Assembly: GCF_024499015.1 (NCBI RefSeq)
Contig: NZ_CP098604.1
Coordinates: 3,720,001 to 3,784,000 of the forward strand
DNA from: Xanthomonas hortorum pv. pelargonii
GTDB taxonomy: Bacteria; Pseudomonadota; Gammaproteobacteria; Xanthomonadales; Xanthomonadaceae
Direction: 5' to 3'
DNA length: 64,000 bases
Shown: positions 47,501-56,393 of the stretch, piece after piece
How the letters are laid out: each line of letters starts with the position of its first letter
Numbering within the stretch: position 1 is the stretch's first letter
Translations under genes and position numbers: made by a program
The notes under the pieces: generated by a model
What the model saw: only the letters and a program-made list of their open reading frames with translations
Databases searched by the model: none
What the model was told of the DNA's origin: nothing

Positions 47501-47995
47501 CAGCGCGAGCAAGCGCTGGATGCGGCCGCCGTTGCGGTGTCGGCACCGGTGCTGCAATTGGCGCCGTTGCTCAAGGACACCAACGGGCTGGGCTTTGTGC
47601 GGCTGCAATTGCTCGACCGCGACGCCGTCGTGCGCTCACGTAATTTCTATTGGGTCGCGCGCGATGCGGCCGCCATGCGCGGCCTGGATGCGTTGGCGGC
47701 AGTGCCGGTGCAGCTCAGTACGCAGTTGCAGGACGGTGCGGAGCCGGTGCTGCGCGCCACCGTGCGCAATGCATCGCAGCAGGTTGCGCTCAATACCAAG
47801 CTGACCCTGGTGGATGCGCAAGGCCAGCGCATCCTGCCGGCGTATTACAGCGACAACTATCTGAGTCTGGTGCCAGGCGAGCAGCGCGAGGTGGAGATTC
47901 GCGGTCCGTCTGCGGCGAGCTTGCGCAATGCCACGCTGCAAGTGCGCGGCTGGAATGTCGAACCATCAACAGGCGTTGCCAACGGGCTTCCGTAA
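44528..47995 (+). CDS. LamG-like domain plus GH2-type glycoside hydrolase, exported
   Basis: A 1155-residue secreted or periplasmic enzyme. A signal peptide (1-30, ending VEAA) is followed by a concanavalin/LamG-like domain (about 40-190: WSVSGWVRPAKEST). The GH2 sugar-binding domain (TWRAATVPGTVLTTLVDRGV), Ig-like domain and TIM barrel (NGVRIAVKGGNWGMDDW, VLWFGRNEGVPAP with the acid/base Glu) resemble exo-beta-glucosaminidase/mannosidase members. The ATG at 44528 has a GGGAGAGG site and the better signal peptide. It is divergent from GH97 and precedes the TonB receptor on the same strand. The substrate is inferred only as a plant or microbial glycan. Confidence 0.85.
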   Translation: MLMVRKAFRRGALWLLCGCIGWTAVEAAPAYDPPGPYDVRVLAGGLGLTKKLAADTPLLAANADWSVSGWVRPAKESTGPALIAGVGDPEGTGRYFVVDDGKLGFVQGGDNVLRSKQTLRAGTWTYVAAVAQGTRLTLYANGREVASGKVQQLAVAPTLVFGPRQQPAAYTHHFGGEIAGFTAQAGALDEAAIARLARQVPDPALQRFEDASPGWRVQVKQMAGQLAPQPAATLPRSAAAFSTPVAKPVPNAPALQPLDAASWRVGAWQLAAAADLGQATGATLSHSDYAAGKATWRAATVPGTVLTTLVDRGVYPDPDIGLNNMAIPESLSRQDWWYRSSFDVPAALQGKQLELLFNGINYAGEIWVNGTQVGRTRGAFARGRFDVSKQLTPGRNVIAVRVSPPPHPGIAHEQSMTAGVGENGGMQALDGPTFIASEGWDWIPAVRDRNAGLWQDVQLHATGPVALGDTQVVTARLAPDHHRAELEVSVPLRNDTNAAVQGTLQLAFGDVRIQREVTVPAGGSTLRLSAADTPQLIIANPRLWWPNGYGEPALYTLQAGFDIAGARSDTQQLRFGIRQVTYELSLFDDDGALRRVLVDLNQARQRGERIVDVRHAAIRPVPGGNAQSLYPGALSSPAVQRLDDTSLAPHLALRINGVRIAVKGGNWGMDDWRKRVSRERLEPYFRLQRDAHFNVVRNWVGQNTEASFFELADEYGMLVFNDFWQSTQNYNLEPADAALFLDNAAEVIKRFRNHPSIVLWFGRNEGVPAPILNEGLDTLVAELDGTRWYTGSSNEINLQVSGPYNYREPVAYFNKLAQGFSVEVGTPSFSTLESFKASVPAVQDQWPIGDAWAYHDWHQSGNGDTNSFMRTLTDKLGAPTSLADFERKAQLLNYDTHRAIFEGFNAHLWSKNSGRLLWMSHPAWPSNMWQIYSHDYDTHAAYYGVRNAAEMLHVQMNLPGHEVVVVNNATEPVSGLRVRADVYAADGRLLQQREQALDAAAVAVSAPVLQLAPLLKDTNGLGFVRLQLLDRDAVVRSRNFYWVARDAAAMRGLDALAAVPVQLSTQLQDGAEPVLRATVRNASQQVALNTKLTLVDAQGQRILPAYYSDNYLSLVPGEQREVEIRGPSAASLRNATLQVRGWNVEPSTGVANGLP

Positions 47996-48135
47996 CAGCG
48001 CCAGCAAGTTGCCGCGTCGTGCCCCGCACGACGCTCGCACTGACGTGCAGATCGCGCGTCAGCCAATACCGCATTGCCGTGCCTGCAATGCCATTCGAAA
48101 CGGTCGTGGATTGTCGTCATCCCTGGGAGGGGACC

Positions 48136-51072
48136 ATGAACAAGCTGCATGCGAACACCCGTCACACCCCATTGGTTGCCGCACTCGCGGCAGCGCTTAC
48201 CTTGCTTGCCGGCAGCGTCAACGCGCAGGACGCCAGCACCACTCCTGGCGTCACCGAACTGGACAAGGTCATGGTCAAAGGCGTGCGCGGCGCGCAGGCC
48301 GAGGCCATCGAGAACAAGCGCACTGCGGCGCAGATCATCGATTCGATCTCTGCCGAAGACATCGGCAAATTGCCCGACGTCACCATCACCGATTCGCTGC
48401 AACGCGTGCCCGGCGTGCAGATCCGGCGCTCGGCCGGCGAAGGCTCGCAGCTCAATATTCGCGGCATGCCGCAGGTGCAGACCACCATGAACGGTGAGTT
48501 GTACTTGAGCGCCGGTGGCGGTGACCAATATGGCCAGCCCAATATTGGCCGTGCGCAGCCGGATTTTGTCGACATCCCGCCGACCTTGTTCAGTGGCGTT
48601 GATGTGATCAAATCGCCCACCGCCGCCGATCTGGATGGCGGTATCAGCGGGACTGTGTCGCTGAAGACGCGCCGCCCGTTCGATCTGCCGGAAGGCTGGA
48701 CCTTCAGTGGCCAGGCCGAAGGGTCCTACGGCGATCGCGTGCAGGAACTCAACGAGCTGTACTCGGGTCTGGCCAGCTTCCGCACCGAGCGTTGGGGGGC
48801 ATTGCTGGCGGTGTCGTATTCGGATGCCACGCTGGAAAACAAGCACCCCAGCGTGTATTCCAACGGCGCGCAGAAATCCACCGAGCAGAACGTGGGCTTC
48901 GATTTCAACGGCGATGGACGCATCGGCAGCAATACCGACCCGAGCAATCTGCCGCGCGATTATTTCTACAACTGGGTGGCCACCGAACTGGACAACCGCA
49001 GCACCGATCGCCAGCGCACCGGCGTCAACGGCTCGTTCCAGTTCAACATCAACGAGTCATGGACGGTGCTGGCCGATGCGGCCTACACCAAGCTCGAAGA
49101 CCAGGACACCTCGGTGGCCGCGCAGCTGCATACCGGCTGGGCAACCAATCAGCTGCAGCCGGGGTCGGTGGTCGATTCCAATGGCGTGCTCGAATATGGC
49201 CAGTTCCGCTACAACCGCTTTCAAGCGCATTCCATGGCCGGTGTGGCCGATTCGAATGCGTTGAACACCAATCTGGAACTCCGCTTCGACGATGGCGGCC
49301 CGTTTCGCGCGTCGTTCCGTTGGGTGCACGGCGATGCCGAGCGCACCTACGACGAAGCGCGCGCCGACGCCGTAGTGACGCGCGGCGACCAGATCACCCG
49401 CGCCGGTGGCGTGACGCAATGGGCAAACGCCAATGGCTTGCCAACGGTGGATGCCTCGGTGGATTTCCGTGGCACCTATCCGGCGGTCAACCTCGGCACC
49501 GATGTGTCCAACCCGGACAACTGGCAGCTGATGTCCACCTGGGCGCAGGGCAACAAGATTGAAGCGACGATGGACGCGTTCCGCGCCGACGGTACCTTCG
49601 AGTTCGATGAGGGCGTGGTGCGCGGCTTCCAGTTCGGCATTCGCTACGGCGAGCGCGAGGTCAAGCTGGACACCTATCGCTACCTGTCGCCGGTGTCGAG
49701 CAGCTGCGCAGACCCGAACCGCTCGCTGTATTACTTCAAGGATCCGCTGATCGTGGATACCTGCAGCGGCGTCTCCGAAGCGCGCCTGCTGCCGTTCAAT
49801 TCGATCCCCGGTTACTGGGCGTACTTCAACGACTTCGATCCGCTCAAGGTCACCGGCCTGGGCAGCCAGGGCCTGCCGGCGATCAACCCGCAGGTCATGA
49901 AGGACCCGGTGGGCTATCTCAACAGCCTGTACCCGGGCAATGTGGCCTACCAGCAGGCCGCCGATTCGTACAAGGTCACCGAAAAGAGCACCGCGGCGTA
50001 CTTTCTGGCGAATCTGGAAGGCGGCACCGGCAGTGCGGTGCCGTGGACGGCGAACATCGGCGCACGCATCGTGCAGACCAAGCTGGCGATCGATCAGTAT
50101 CTGAGCAGCGGCAATGTGTTTATTGGCAATGTCGAGTGGAACGGGGTCAGCCCGGCGATCGGTACCAATCGTCTGAATCGCCAATACACCGATGTGCTGC
50201 CTACCGCCAACCTGTCGCTGGATATCACCGACGCGCAGAAGCTGCGCTTTGCCTACAACAAGGCGGTGGCGCGCCAGGATCTGCCCGATCTCGGTCGCGG
50301 CCTGGTGAGCTTCTATGCGGTCAACGGCACACCGCCGCGCAATCCGTCGTTGCCCTCGGATGCGGTGCTGTTCCTCAACGGCCGCTCCGGCAATCCGGAT
50401 CTCGATCCGTATCGCGCCACCAACTACAACGCCTCGTGGGAATGGTATTTCGCCGATGCCTCGTTGATCAGCGTGGGTGCGTTCCTGATCGATGTGAAGT
50501 CGTTTCCCACCACCGTGACCAATATCGAACTGTTGCCTGACGCCGATGGCGTGGTGCGTCAGGGCGGCACGGTCGAGCGCATCGTCAATGGCGGCGGCGG
50601 CAAGATCAAGGGTTTCGAAATCGGCTACCAACAGGCGTTCGATTTCCTGCCCGGCTGGCTCAGCGGCTTCGGCACCAACATCAATTACACCTTCTCCGAT
50701 GCCGACACCGACAACACCGATATCGACGGCAACACGCTGCCGATCGGCGATAACTCCAAGCATCAGGCCAATGCAGTGCTGTGGTACCAGAAGGACAAGC
50801 TGCAGGCACGCGTGGCCTACAACTGGCGTAGCAAGCGCTTCAGCCAGGTCAACAGCGGGGCCTGGGGCGATGAGCTGGCGATCTGGAACGACGATGTGGG
50901 CTATCTCGATGCGTCCTTGAGCTACGACGTCAACGACCACCTGACGCTGTACGCACAGGCCACCAACCTCACCGGCGAAAGCGAACGCCGGTACGCGCAG
51001 TGGACCAATCACTACTACGACCAGAACATCTTCGAGCGTCGTTATTACGCGGGTTTGCGTCTGCGCTTCTGA
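48136..51072 (+). CDS. TonB-dependent receptor of a carbohydrate-uptake locus
   Basis: A 978-residue receptor with a signal peptide (1-33, ending VNAQ). The N-terminal box SISAEDIGKLPDVTITDSLQ (about 74-93) and plug RVPGVQIRRSAGEGSQLNIRG are characteristic of the large Xanthomonas/Caulobacter receptors often tied to sugar scavenging. The barrel ends RRYYAGLRLRF. ATG 48136 follows GGGAGGGGACC; the frame is open upstream but only within the GH2 3' end. Gene order GH2-receptor-(LacI) matches carbohydrate utilisation containing TBDR (CUT) loci. It would import an oligosaccharide for GH97/GH2. Confidence 0.9.
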   Translation: MNKLHANTRHTPLVAALAAALTLLAGSVNAQDASTTPGVTELDKVMVKGVRGAQAEAIENKRTAAQIIDSISAEDIGKLPDVTITDSLQRVPGVQIRRSAGEGSQLNIRGMPQVQTTMNGELYLSAGGGDQYGQPNIGRAQPDFVDIPPTLFSGVDVIKSPTAADLDGGISGTVSLKTRRPFDLPEGWTFSGQAEGSYGDRVQELNELYSGLASFRTERWGALLAVSYSDATLENKHPSVYSNGAQKSTEQNVGFDFNGDGRIGSNTDPSNLPRDYFYNWVATELDNRSTDRQRTGVNGSFQFNINESWTVLADAAYTKLEDQDTSVAAQLHTGWATNQLQPGSVVDSNGVLEYGQFRYNRFQAHSMAGVADSNALNTNLELRFDDGGPFRASFRWVHGDAERTYDEARADAVVTRGDQITRAGGVTQWANANGLPTVDASVDFRGTYPAVNLGTDVSNPDNWQLMSTWAQGNKIEATMDAFRADGTFEFDEGVVRGFQFGIRYGEREVKLDTYRYLSPVSSSCADPNRSLYYFKDPLIVDTCSGVSEARLLPFNSIPGYWAYFNDFDPLKVTGLGSQGLPAINPQVMKDPVGYLNSLYPGNVAYQQAADSYKVTEKSTAAYFLANLEGGTGSAVPWTANIGARIVQTKLAIDQYLSSGNVFIGNVEWNGVSPAIGTNRLNRQYTDVLPTANLSLDITDAQKLRFAYNKAVARQDLPDLGRGLVSFYAVNGTPPRNPSLPSDAVLFLNGRSGNPDLDPYRATNYNASWEWYFADASLISVGAFLIDVKSFPTTVTNIELLPDADGVVRQGGTVERIVNGGGGKIKGFEIGYQQAFDFLPGWLSGFGTNINYTFSDADTDNTDIDGNTLPIGDNSKHQANAVLWYQKDKLQARVAYNWRSKRFSQVNSGAWGDELAIWNDDVGYLDASLSYDVNDHLTLYAQATNLTGESERRYAQWTNHYYDQNIFERRYYAGLRLRF

Positions 51073-51244
51073 TTCGCTTGCACCGTTGTGCGACACGGCG
51101 CACCCACGCGCTGTGTCGCACATGTTTGCTTGTTGTCCACTCGCCAAGCGGTCATTGCGCTTTCTTCCCGTCGCCGTTGAATGCGGCGCTGCAGTACGCC
51201 CGATGGAAACGTCGGGCACCCTCCCATTCGGCTGCATCGTCGGG

Positions 51245-51265
51245 AAGCGATGCGGCCGCTTTTTT
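51245..51265 (+). terminator. Probable intrinsic terminator after the TonB receptor
   Basis: AAGCG (51245-51249) pairs with CGCTT (51257-51261) and is followed by a T run to 51265. It sits about 175 bp after the receptor stop and before the convergent LacI gene. The stem is short, so strength is uncertain. Confidence 0.5.
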
Positions 51266-51310
51266 GTGCGTAATGGCACAGGCCTCATACGCTGCGGATC
51301 GATGTAGCGG

Positions 51311-52363
51311 TTACCGTGCCGGCGGACCCGCCGTGGATCCGCGCTTGACCACGGTGTACTTCATCACCTGATGCACGCCCGGTGCGGTATCGCCCTTGCG
51401 TCGCTGACGGATTGCATCGGCCAACAGCGACACTGCGGCGCGTCCCATCGCGGTGACCGGTTGATGCACGGTGGTGAGCTCGGGCCAGATGGTGGTGGCC
51501 ACCGGGGTGTCGTCGAAGCCTGCGACCGACACGTCCTCGGGCACGCGCAAGCCCAGGCCGTGTGCCACCGCAACGGCCGCTGCGGCCATATCGTCGTTGC
51601 TGCAGAAAATGGCGGTGGGCGGTTGCGCTTGCGCGAGCAGGCTGCTTGCGGCGAGCAGGCCGGAGCGATAGGTGAATAATCCTTCGGCGATCAACTCCTC
51701 GGCCACCGTCAAACCTGCGGCCTGCAAGCTGTCGAGATAGCCATTGGCGCGTAACGCGCTCGGGGTGTGCTTGGGGTCGCCCTTGATCAAGGCGATGCGG
51801 CGATGGCCCAGTTCGATCAGATGATCGACGATGGCGCGCGCGGCCTGATAATCGTCGATGCGCACCGAGCTGATTTGCGCCATCGGCGCGCCGCTGGCCA
51901 CCGCAACGACCGGGATGCCGCGTGCATCGAGTTCGGCGATGGTCTGGCGCGAATCGCATAACGGCGGTGGCAGGATCACCCCGTCGACGCCGGCCGCCAA
52001 CAAGCGCTCGGTCGCGGCACGCTGGCTGCGGATGGCGCCGCATTTTTCCACCAAGACCTGGCTGCCATTGAGGCTGCTCTGTTCGAGCAGGCCGAGCATG
52101 AATTGATTGAGATACGCGGCGCTGGGATTGCTGTACAGCACACCGATACGCAATAGCCCGCTGGTGCGCAACGAGCGGCCGGCCAGGTTGGGCCGGTAGC
52201 CCAACGCCTGCACCGAGGCTTCCACGCGCACCCGCATGTCTTCACCGACATGCGGATGGCGGTTGATGACGCGCGAGGCGGTCATCGGCGAGACGCCGGC
52301 GTGTTTGGCGACATCCAGCAGAGTCGCTGCAGTATTCGCACTGCGTTGCCGCTTGGCCGCCAT
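51311..52363 (-). CDS. LacI/GalR-family transcriptional regulator
   Basis: A 350-residue repressor. The helix-turn-helix and hinge (about 14-70: TLLDVAKHAGVSPMTASRVI, then ALGYRPNLAGRSLRT) are followed by a periplasmic-binding-like sensor (75-340), with FCSNDDMAAAAV and VAGFDDTPVATTIWPELTTV. It faces the carbohydrate locus convergently and is the obvious candidate to bind GGTAACGTTACC between GH97 and GH2. The ligand is probably a sugar from the same pathway. The 195-bp gap on its 5' side has no gene. Confidence 0.9.
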   Translation of the reverse strand: MAAKRQRSANTAATLLDVAKHAGVSPMTASRVINRHPHVGEDMRVRVEASVQALGYRPNLAGRSLRTSGLLRIGVLYSNPSAAYLNQFMLGLLEQSSLNGSQVLVEKCGAIRSQRAATERLLAAGVDGVILPPPLCDSRQTIAELDARGIPVVAVASGAPMAQISSVRIDDYQAARAIVDHLIELGHRRIALIKGDPKHTPSALRANGYLDSLQAAGLTVAEELIAEGLFTYRSGLLAASSLLAQAQPPTAIFCSNDDMAAAAVAVAHGLGLRVPEDVSVAGFDDTPVATTIWPELTTVHQPVTAMGRAAVSLLADAIRQRRKGDTAPGVHQVMKYTVVKRGSTAGPPAR

Positions 52364-52558
52364 CGTGTGTGCTCGTCCTGGAGTGGAAGCGAAAGGGCAG
52401 GTGGTGCGTTTGAACTCTGCAGCAACTCAAAACATGCGTCGCCGCAGGCAATCGGCGCTGTCGATGTTCGCTAGTGGACACAGATAACGCACAGCGTGCG
52501 CGTCATCTGTGCCGCCTGTGCTCAACCGACGTCCGCCCGCGGACGTCTTCAAACGCAT

Positions 52559-53977
52559 TTACTCGCTCGGCGGTTGCACGACCTTCGCACGACTACCGAA
52601 ATCGCCATCCGCCTCGGCCGCCAGATACGCAAACACCGTGTAGGCAGCCACGTTTTGCGCGAGCGCTTTTGGGTCGATCTTGTCCAGGGTGTCGTCGGCG
52701 GTGTGGTGCAGATCGAAGTAGTCGGTGCCGTCCTGCGCCAGCCATGCCCACGCGCCACCCTTAGCCGAGATCGGGCCGACATCAGGGCCGGGGCCGCCCT
52801 TGCTCGGCTCATACGCGATACCAAGCGGTGCGAGCACCTCGGCGATCTGTTGGGTCGCCGCACGTGATTCTTCCGGTGCCGCCGAGCCGGTGTTGAACGC
52901 ATAAATGCGCCCGGCGCCGAAGTCGCTCTCTGCGCCGATCTGATGCAGCGCCATGTCTTTGGCATCCTTGCCGTGTGCGGCCGCGTACGCCTTGCCGCCA
53001 TACAGGCCTTGCTCCTCGTTGGCGAAGGCCACCACGCGAATCGTGCGCTTGGGCGCCTGCTTGAGTTGGCCGATCAAGTGGCCTGCGGCCATGGTGATCG
53101 CAACGCCTGCACCATCGTCGATCGCGCCGGTGCCCAGATCCCACGAATCCAGATGCCCGCCGATCACCACCACTTCCTTCGGCTTGCTGCGTCCGGTGAT
53201 TTCGCCGATCACGTTGTACGAGGTCGCCGTGCCGTCCCAACCGCAATCCAGCGCCAACCGTAGACGCGTGCTGCCCAGCGCGGTGAGCCGCGCGAGCTGA
53301 TTGGCATCGGGCACCGACAACGCCGCTGCCGGTACCGGCGTCACGCCTTCATCGAAACGGGTGATGCCGGTATGCGGCACGCGGTGCGAGTCGGTGCCGG
53401 CCGAGCGCATCACAAATCCAATTGCGCCTTTGCGAATCGCTTCCGATGGGCCCTTGCTGCGCACCGCACCGCCGTTGCGGTAATCCTGGCCGTCGCGCGC
53501 CTTGGTCATCTGGTAATCGACGAACGCGATCTTGCCGGTCAACGAGCCGGCCGGCGAAGCCTGCAATGCGGCAAGATTTTCGAAGCGCACCACCTCGCCT
53601 TCGACGGTGCCGCCCGGGCTGCCGCCCAGCGCAGTGATGTGCAACGGCTGCGCATGCGCGCCGATCACCGTGGCCTGCTCGCTGCGGCGCTGCCACTTGG
53701 GAAACGTCACCGGCTCGGTCCACACCTTGTCGAAGCCCAGCGCGGTGAACTTGGCCTTGGCCCAGGCCACCGCGCGCGGATCGGCTTCGCCGCCGGCAAT
53801 CCGCGGGCCCACTTCGGTGGTCAACGATTCCACCACTGCAAAGCCGGTGCTGTCGGCCAACGCCTGCTCGCGCAGCTGTGCGGCGGTGCGCAGCGCGCTA
53901 TCGGCGATGGTGGTTGGTGCGGCCAGCGCGGGCGCGCAAGCGAGTAGGGCAGAGATGGCGACAGCGAGACGACGCAT
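52559..53977 (-). CDS. M28-family zinc aminopeptidase/carboxypeptidase, exported
   Basis: A 472-residue peptidase with a signal peptide (1-19, ending ALAA). It has a PA (protease-associated) insert (about 125-235) and a dizinc core: GGHLDSWDLGTGAIDDGAG (His and bridging Asp), FANEEQGLYGG (catalytic Glu with the next metal ligand), ESDFG and HHTADDTLD (last His). It ends YLAAEADGDF. The family includes exported glutamate carboxypeptidase-like enzymes that trim peptides. It stands alone between the LacI regulator and MscL. Confidence 0.9.
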   Translation of the reverse strand: MRRLAVAISALLACAPALAAPTTIADSALRTAAQLREQALADSTGFAVVESLTTEVGPRIAGGEADPRAVAWAKAKFTALGFDKVWTEPVTFPKWQRRSEQATVIGAHAQPLHITALGGSPGGTVEGEVVRFENLAALQASPAGSLTGKIAFVDYQMTKARDGQDYRNGGAVRSKGPSEAIRKGAIGFVMRSAGTDSHRVPHTGITRFDEGVTPVPAAALSVPDANQLARLTALGSTRLRLALDCGWDGTATSYNVIGEITGRSKPKEVVVIGGHLDSWDLGTGAIDDGAGVAITMAAGHLIGQLKQAPKRTIRVVAFANEEQGLYGGKAYAAAHGKDAKDMALHQIGAESDFGAGRIYAFNTGSAAPEESRAATQQIAEVLAPLGIAYEPSKGGPGPDVGPISAKGGAWAWLAQDGTDYFDLHHTADDTLDKIDPKALAQNVAAYTVFAYLAAEADGDFGSRAKVVQPPSE

Positions 53978-54087
53978 GCAGGGCGGCTCCAACGACAAGG
54001 GGGACCCCGAGCTTATCAGCGCGAGGTCCCCCGTCTGCGTGCGAAAGGTCATCCTCCTGCGCGAAGTTGCGCAGCGGATGTGTCCGC

Positions 54088-54519
54088 TTACGGCACGCCT
54101 GGCATCTTCAGCGTGTCGTTCTTCAGCGAGTCGCGAATCTCGCGCAGCAGTAGCACTTCTTCGCTCGGGCCTTTGGGAGCATCCGGCTTGCGCTGGGTGA
54201 GGCGGTTGATCAGCTTGACCACCAGAAAGATCGCAAAGGCAATGATCACGAACTGCACGACGGTGTTGATGAAATCGCCATAGCCAATGGCCACGGCCGG
54301 GATTTCCTTGCCGGTGGCATCCACGCCGGCCGGTTTGAGCACCCACGCCAGCCGCGAGAAATCCACATTGCCGATGGCCCAGCCGATCGGCGGCATGATG
54401 ATCTTCTCCACCAGCGCGGTGACGATCTTGCCGAACGCCGCACCGATGACCACACCGACCGCCAGGTCGATGACATTGCCACGCATCGCGAATTGCTTGA
54501 ATTCGCTGACCATTCCCAT
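54088..54519 (-). CDS. mscL: Large-conductance mechanosensitive channel
   Basis: A 143-residue MscL, the emergency osmotic release valve of the inner membrane. The N-terminal [20 protein letters not shown] segment (6-25) and [18 protein letters not shown] form TM1 and the pore. TM2 is [20 protein letters not shown], and the cytoplasmic helix has [13 protein letters not shown]. Length and motifs are typical. No partner gene adjoins. Confidence 0.95.
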
Positions 54520-54579
54520 AGCGCACTCCAGATGCGGTCGCGGACCAACTGCCGCAATCAGATCGTAGCGGGCTGCGTG

Positions 54580-55293
54580 TCAGCCCGCGATGATGCCGTG
54601 GCGCTCGGCGACGTTTTCCAGGCGGGCGCTGAACTGATCGCCGGGCAGCAACGGACCGACACCGGCCGGCGTGCCCATGAAAATCAGATCGCCCGCGCGC
54701 AATGCATAGAGCTTGGAGAGCTCATGCAGAATCTCCGGCACATTCCAGATCATCTGATCCAGCAGCGATTGCTGGCGCACTTCGCCATTGACCTCCAGCG
54801 ACAGATTCAACGCGTCCAGCGCGCCCACCTCGCCGGCATGCACCAGCTCGCTGACGGGAGCGGAATGATCGAAGCCCTTGGCGATGTCCCACGGCAGGCC
54901 CTTGGCTTTGGCGGCTGCCTGCAGATCGCGACGGGTCAGATCCAATCCCACCCCATAGCCATAGATCAGGGCTTCGGCCTGATCCACCGGCAACTCGCCG
55001 GCCGGCGCATCGCGGCCCAATGCCACCACCAGCTCCACTTCGTGGTGCAGTTCCTTGGTACCGGGCGGATACGGAATGTGGTCGCCGTGACCGACCACGA
55101 TCGCGTCGGCAGGCTTCATGAAAAACGTCGGCTGGCCGCGTTCGGCTTTGGAGGCAGGCGCGGTGGCGCCCATCTCGCGCGCGTGATCGGCAAAGTTGCG
55201 GCCCACACAATAGATGCGGTGCACCGGAAAGTTGCCGCCACCAACCACCGGAATGCGCGGAACATCGGCGGCGGGAATCACATCGTGGGTCAT
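54580..55293 (-). CDS. Fumarylacetoacetate hydrolase-family protein
   Basis: A 237-residue FAH-fold hydrolase, isomerase or decarboxylase. The metal site is visible as HHEVELVVALGRD (Glu pair), with GYGVGLDLTRRDLQ and AKGFDHSAPVS following. The C-terminus has GDLIFMGTPAGVGPL. The length fits the short bacterial members, such as acylpyruvases or oxaloacetate decarboxylases. ATG 55293 gives the usual N-terminus, with YCVGRNFADHAREMG near residue 29. It is probably a housekeeping metabolite-repair or aromatic catabolism enzyme; the substrate is not resolvable. Confidence 0.88.
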   Translation of the reverse strand: MTHDVIPAADVPRIPVVGGGNFPVHRIYCVGRNFADHAREMGATAPASKAERGQPTFFMKPADAIVVGHGDHIPYPPGTKELHHEVELVVALGRDAPAGELPVDQAEALIYGYGVGLDLTRRDLQAAAKAKGLPWDIAKGFDHSAPVSELVHAGEVGALDALNLSLEVNGEVRQQSLLDQMIWNVPEILHELSKLYALRAGDLIFMGTPAGVGPLLPGDQFSARLENVAERHGIIAG

Positions 55294-55381
55294 GCACGCA
55301 TCCTTGGAGAACGGGACGCGTGAGTCTAGCCGTTTGGCGGTGTACGACAACACCATCTGCGCGTCATGCGCGCAGCGTCGC

Positions 55382-55657
55382 TCAGTGCGACAAGGGCAAC
55401 GCGGGCTTGCGCACCACGCGGTATTCGGCTTCGACCATGCGTGCTTGCTGCGGCGCACGTCGATTGGACTTGCTCAACAACTTCCAGGCGATACCGCCCA
55501 GGATCATGGCCGCACCGACGAACACGCTGAAGAAGATCAACACCGCAAGAATGACCAGACCCGCCAGACCCGCAGTAACGCGCACCAACGGATGACGCGG
55601 TTTGCGCGGTGCAAACAGGTGGTGAATGTTGCCGAATTGGAAGATGCGTGCAGGCAT
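55382..55657 (-). CDS. Small predicted membrane protein
   Basis: A 91-residue protein with one long hydrophobic stretch (about residues 27-60: AGLAGLVILAVLIFFSVFVG, then ILGGIAWKLL), enough for one or two helices. It is flanked by basic segments (APRKPRHPLVR, SKSNRRAPQQAR). I do not recognise a family. It follows a 72-bp gap from the FAH hydrolase's upstream end on the same strand. Codon use matches the core, so it is likely an ordinary conserved hypothetical. Confidence 0.6.
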   Translation of the reverse strand: MPARIFQFGNIHHLFAPRKPRHPLVRVTAGLAGLVILAVLIFFSVFVGAAMILGGIAWKLLSKSNRRAPQQARMVEAEYRVVRKPALPLSH

Positions 55658-55919
55658 GGCGGTGGGTTGCCGGGCAGGAAACAGGCAGGCAGTATCGTTG
55701 CGGTTTCATGTCATTGAGTGAAAAGTTCGTTAAATGCACTCTGGTTTTGCGGCGGCCATCACGTTCGGCCTAGCGTATAAGCCCGCCCCGTCGTCGCTTG
55801 CGGCCTGCGATGGACGAGGCAGTCGATGTGCGCTGATGCGCTGATCCGGCCGATAGTGCAGTGCAGCAGCGATCCATGTGCATGCCACAATCGACATTCG
55901 TTCTCGATCGGCTGATCGC

Positions 55920-56261
55920 ATGTCTTCGTCATCGCCCACCACGCTTGCCGAATTGGCGCAGATTCCCGACGCAGGATTTCTGGAAGTCGAAGCGGTGTGG
56001 GATGGCGGCCCGGAATCGCTGGTGTTGTATCGCGAAGGCGCGCAGGTGCGTGCGTGGTTGAACGTGTGCCCGCATGCCGGCCGTCGACTGGATTGGGCGC
56101 CCGGCCAGTTCCTCAAGACCAAGGAAGGCCATCTGGTCTGCGCTGCGCATGGCGCGGCCTTCGAGCTCACCAGCGGCGAATGCATCAGCGGCCCATGCCG
56201 CGGTCAATCGCTGTTGGCGGTGCCGGTGCGCATCGAGGGCGAGCAGGTTTTCCTGGCCTAG
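55920..56261 (+). CDS. Rieske [2Fe-2S] domain protein
   Basis: A 113-residue stand-alone Rieske ferredoxin-like protein. The cluster ligands are in CPHAGRRLDW (Cys and His near 49-51) and CAAHGAAFEL (Cys and His near 75-78). It has no signal peptide and resembles the small ferredoxins related to NirD or dioxygenase ferredoxins. No oxygenase or reductase adjoins, so its partner is unknown. ATG 55920 is preferred because the longer frame adds 14 residues of no recognisable character. Confidence 0.85.
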   Translation: MSSSSPTTLAELAQIPDAGFLEVEAVWDGGPESLVLYREGAQVRAWLNVCPHAGRRLDWAPGQFLKTKEGHLVCAAHGAAFELTSGECISGPCRGQSLLAVPVRIEGEQVFLA

Positions 56262-56393
56262 GTCGCTCGGCTCCTCCGGCAGCGACGTTGCGCAAGCCAC
56301 GGGCGAGTGCGTGCAGCGTGTCGGCGATATCTATGGTGGTTGCGTGCCAGGTCGCGTTGCAGCTCGCGTGCTGCTAAAAACCGCTACACCGAT

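Noticed and set aside
49057..51288. Long minus-strand frame (743 codons) opposite the carbohydrate TonB receptor
   Set aside because: Antisense shadow of a conserved gene; no domain is recognisable and there is no start context.
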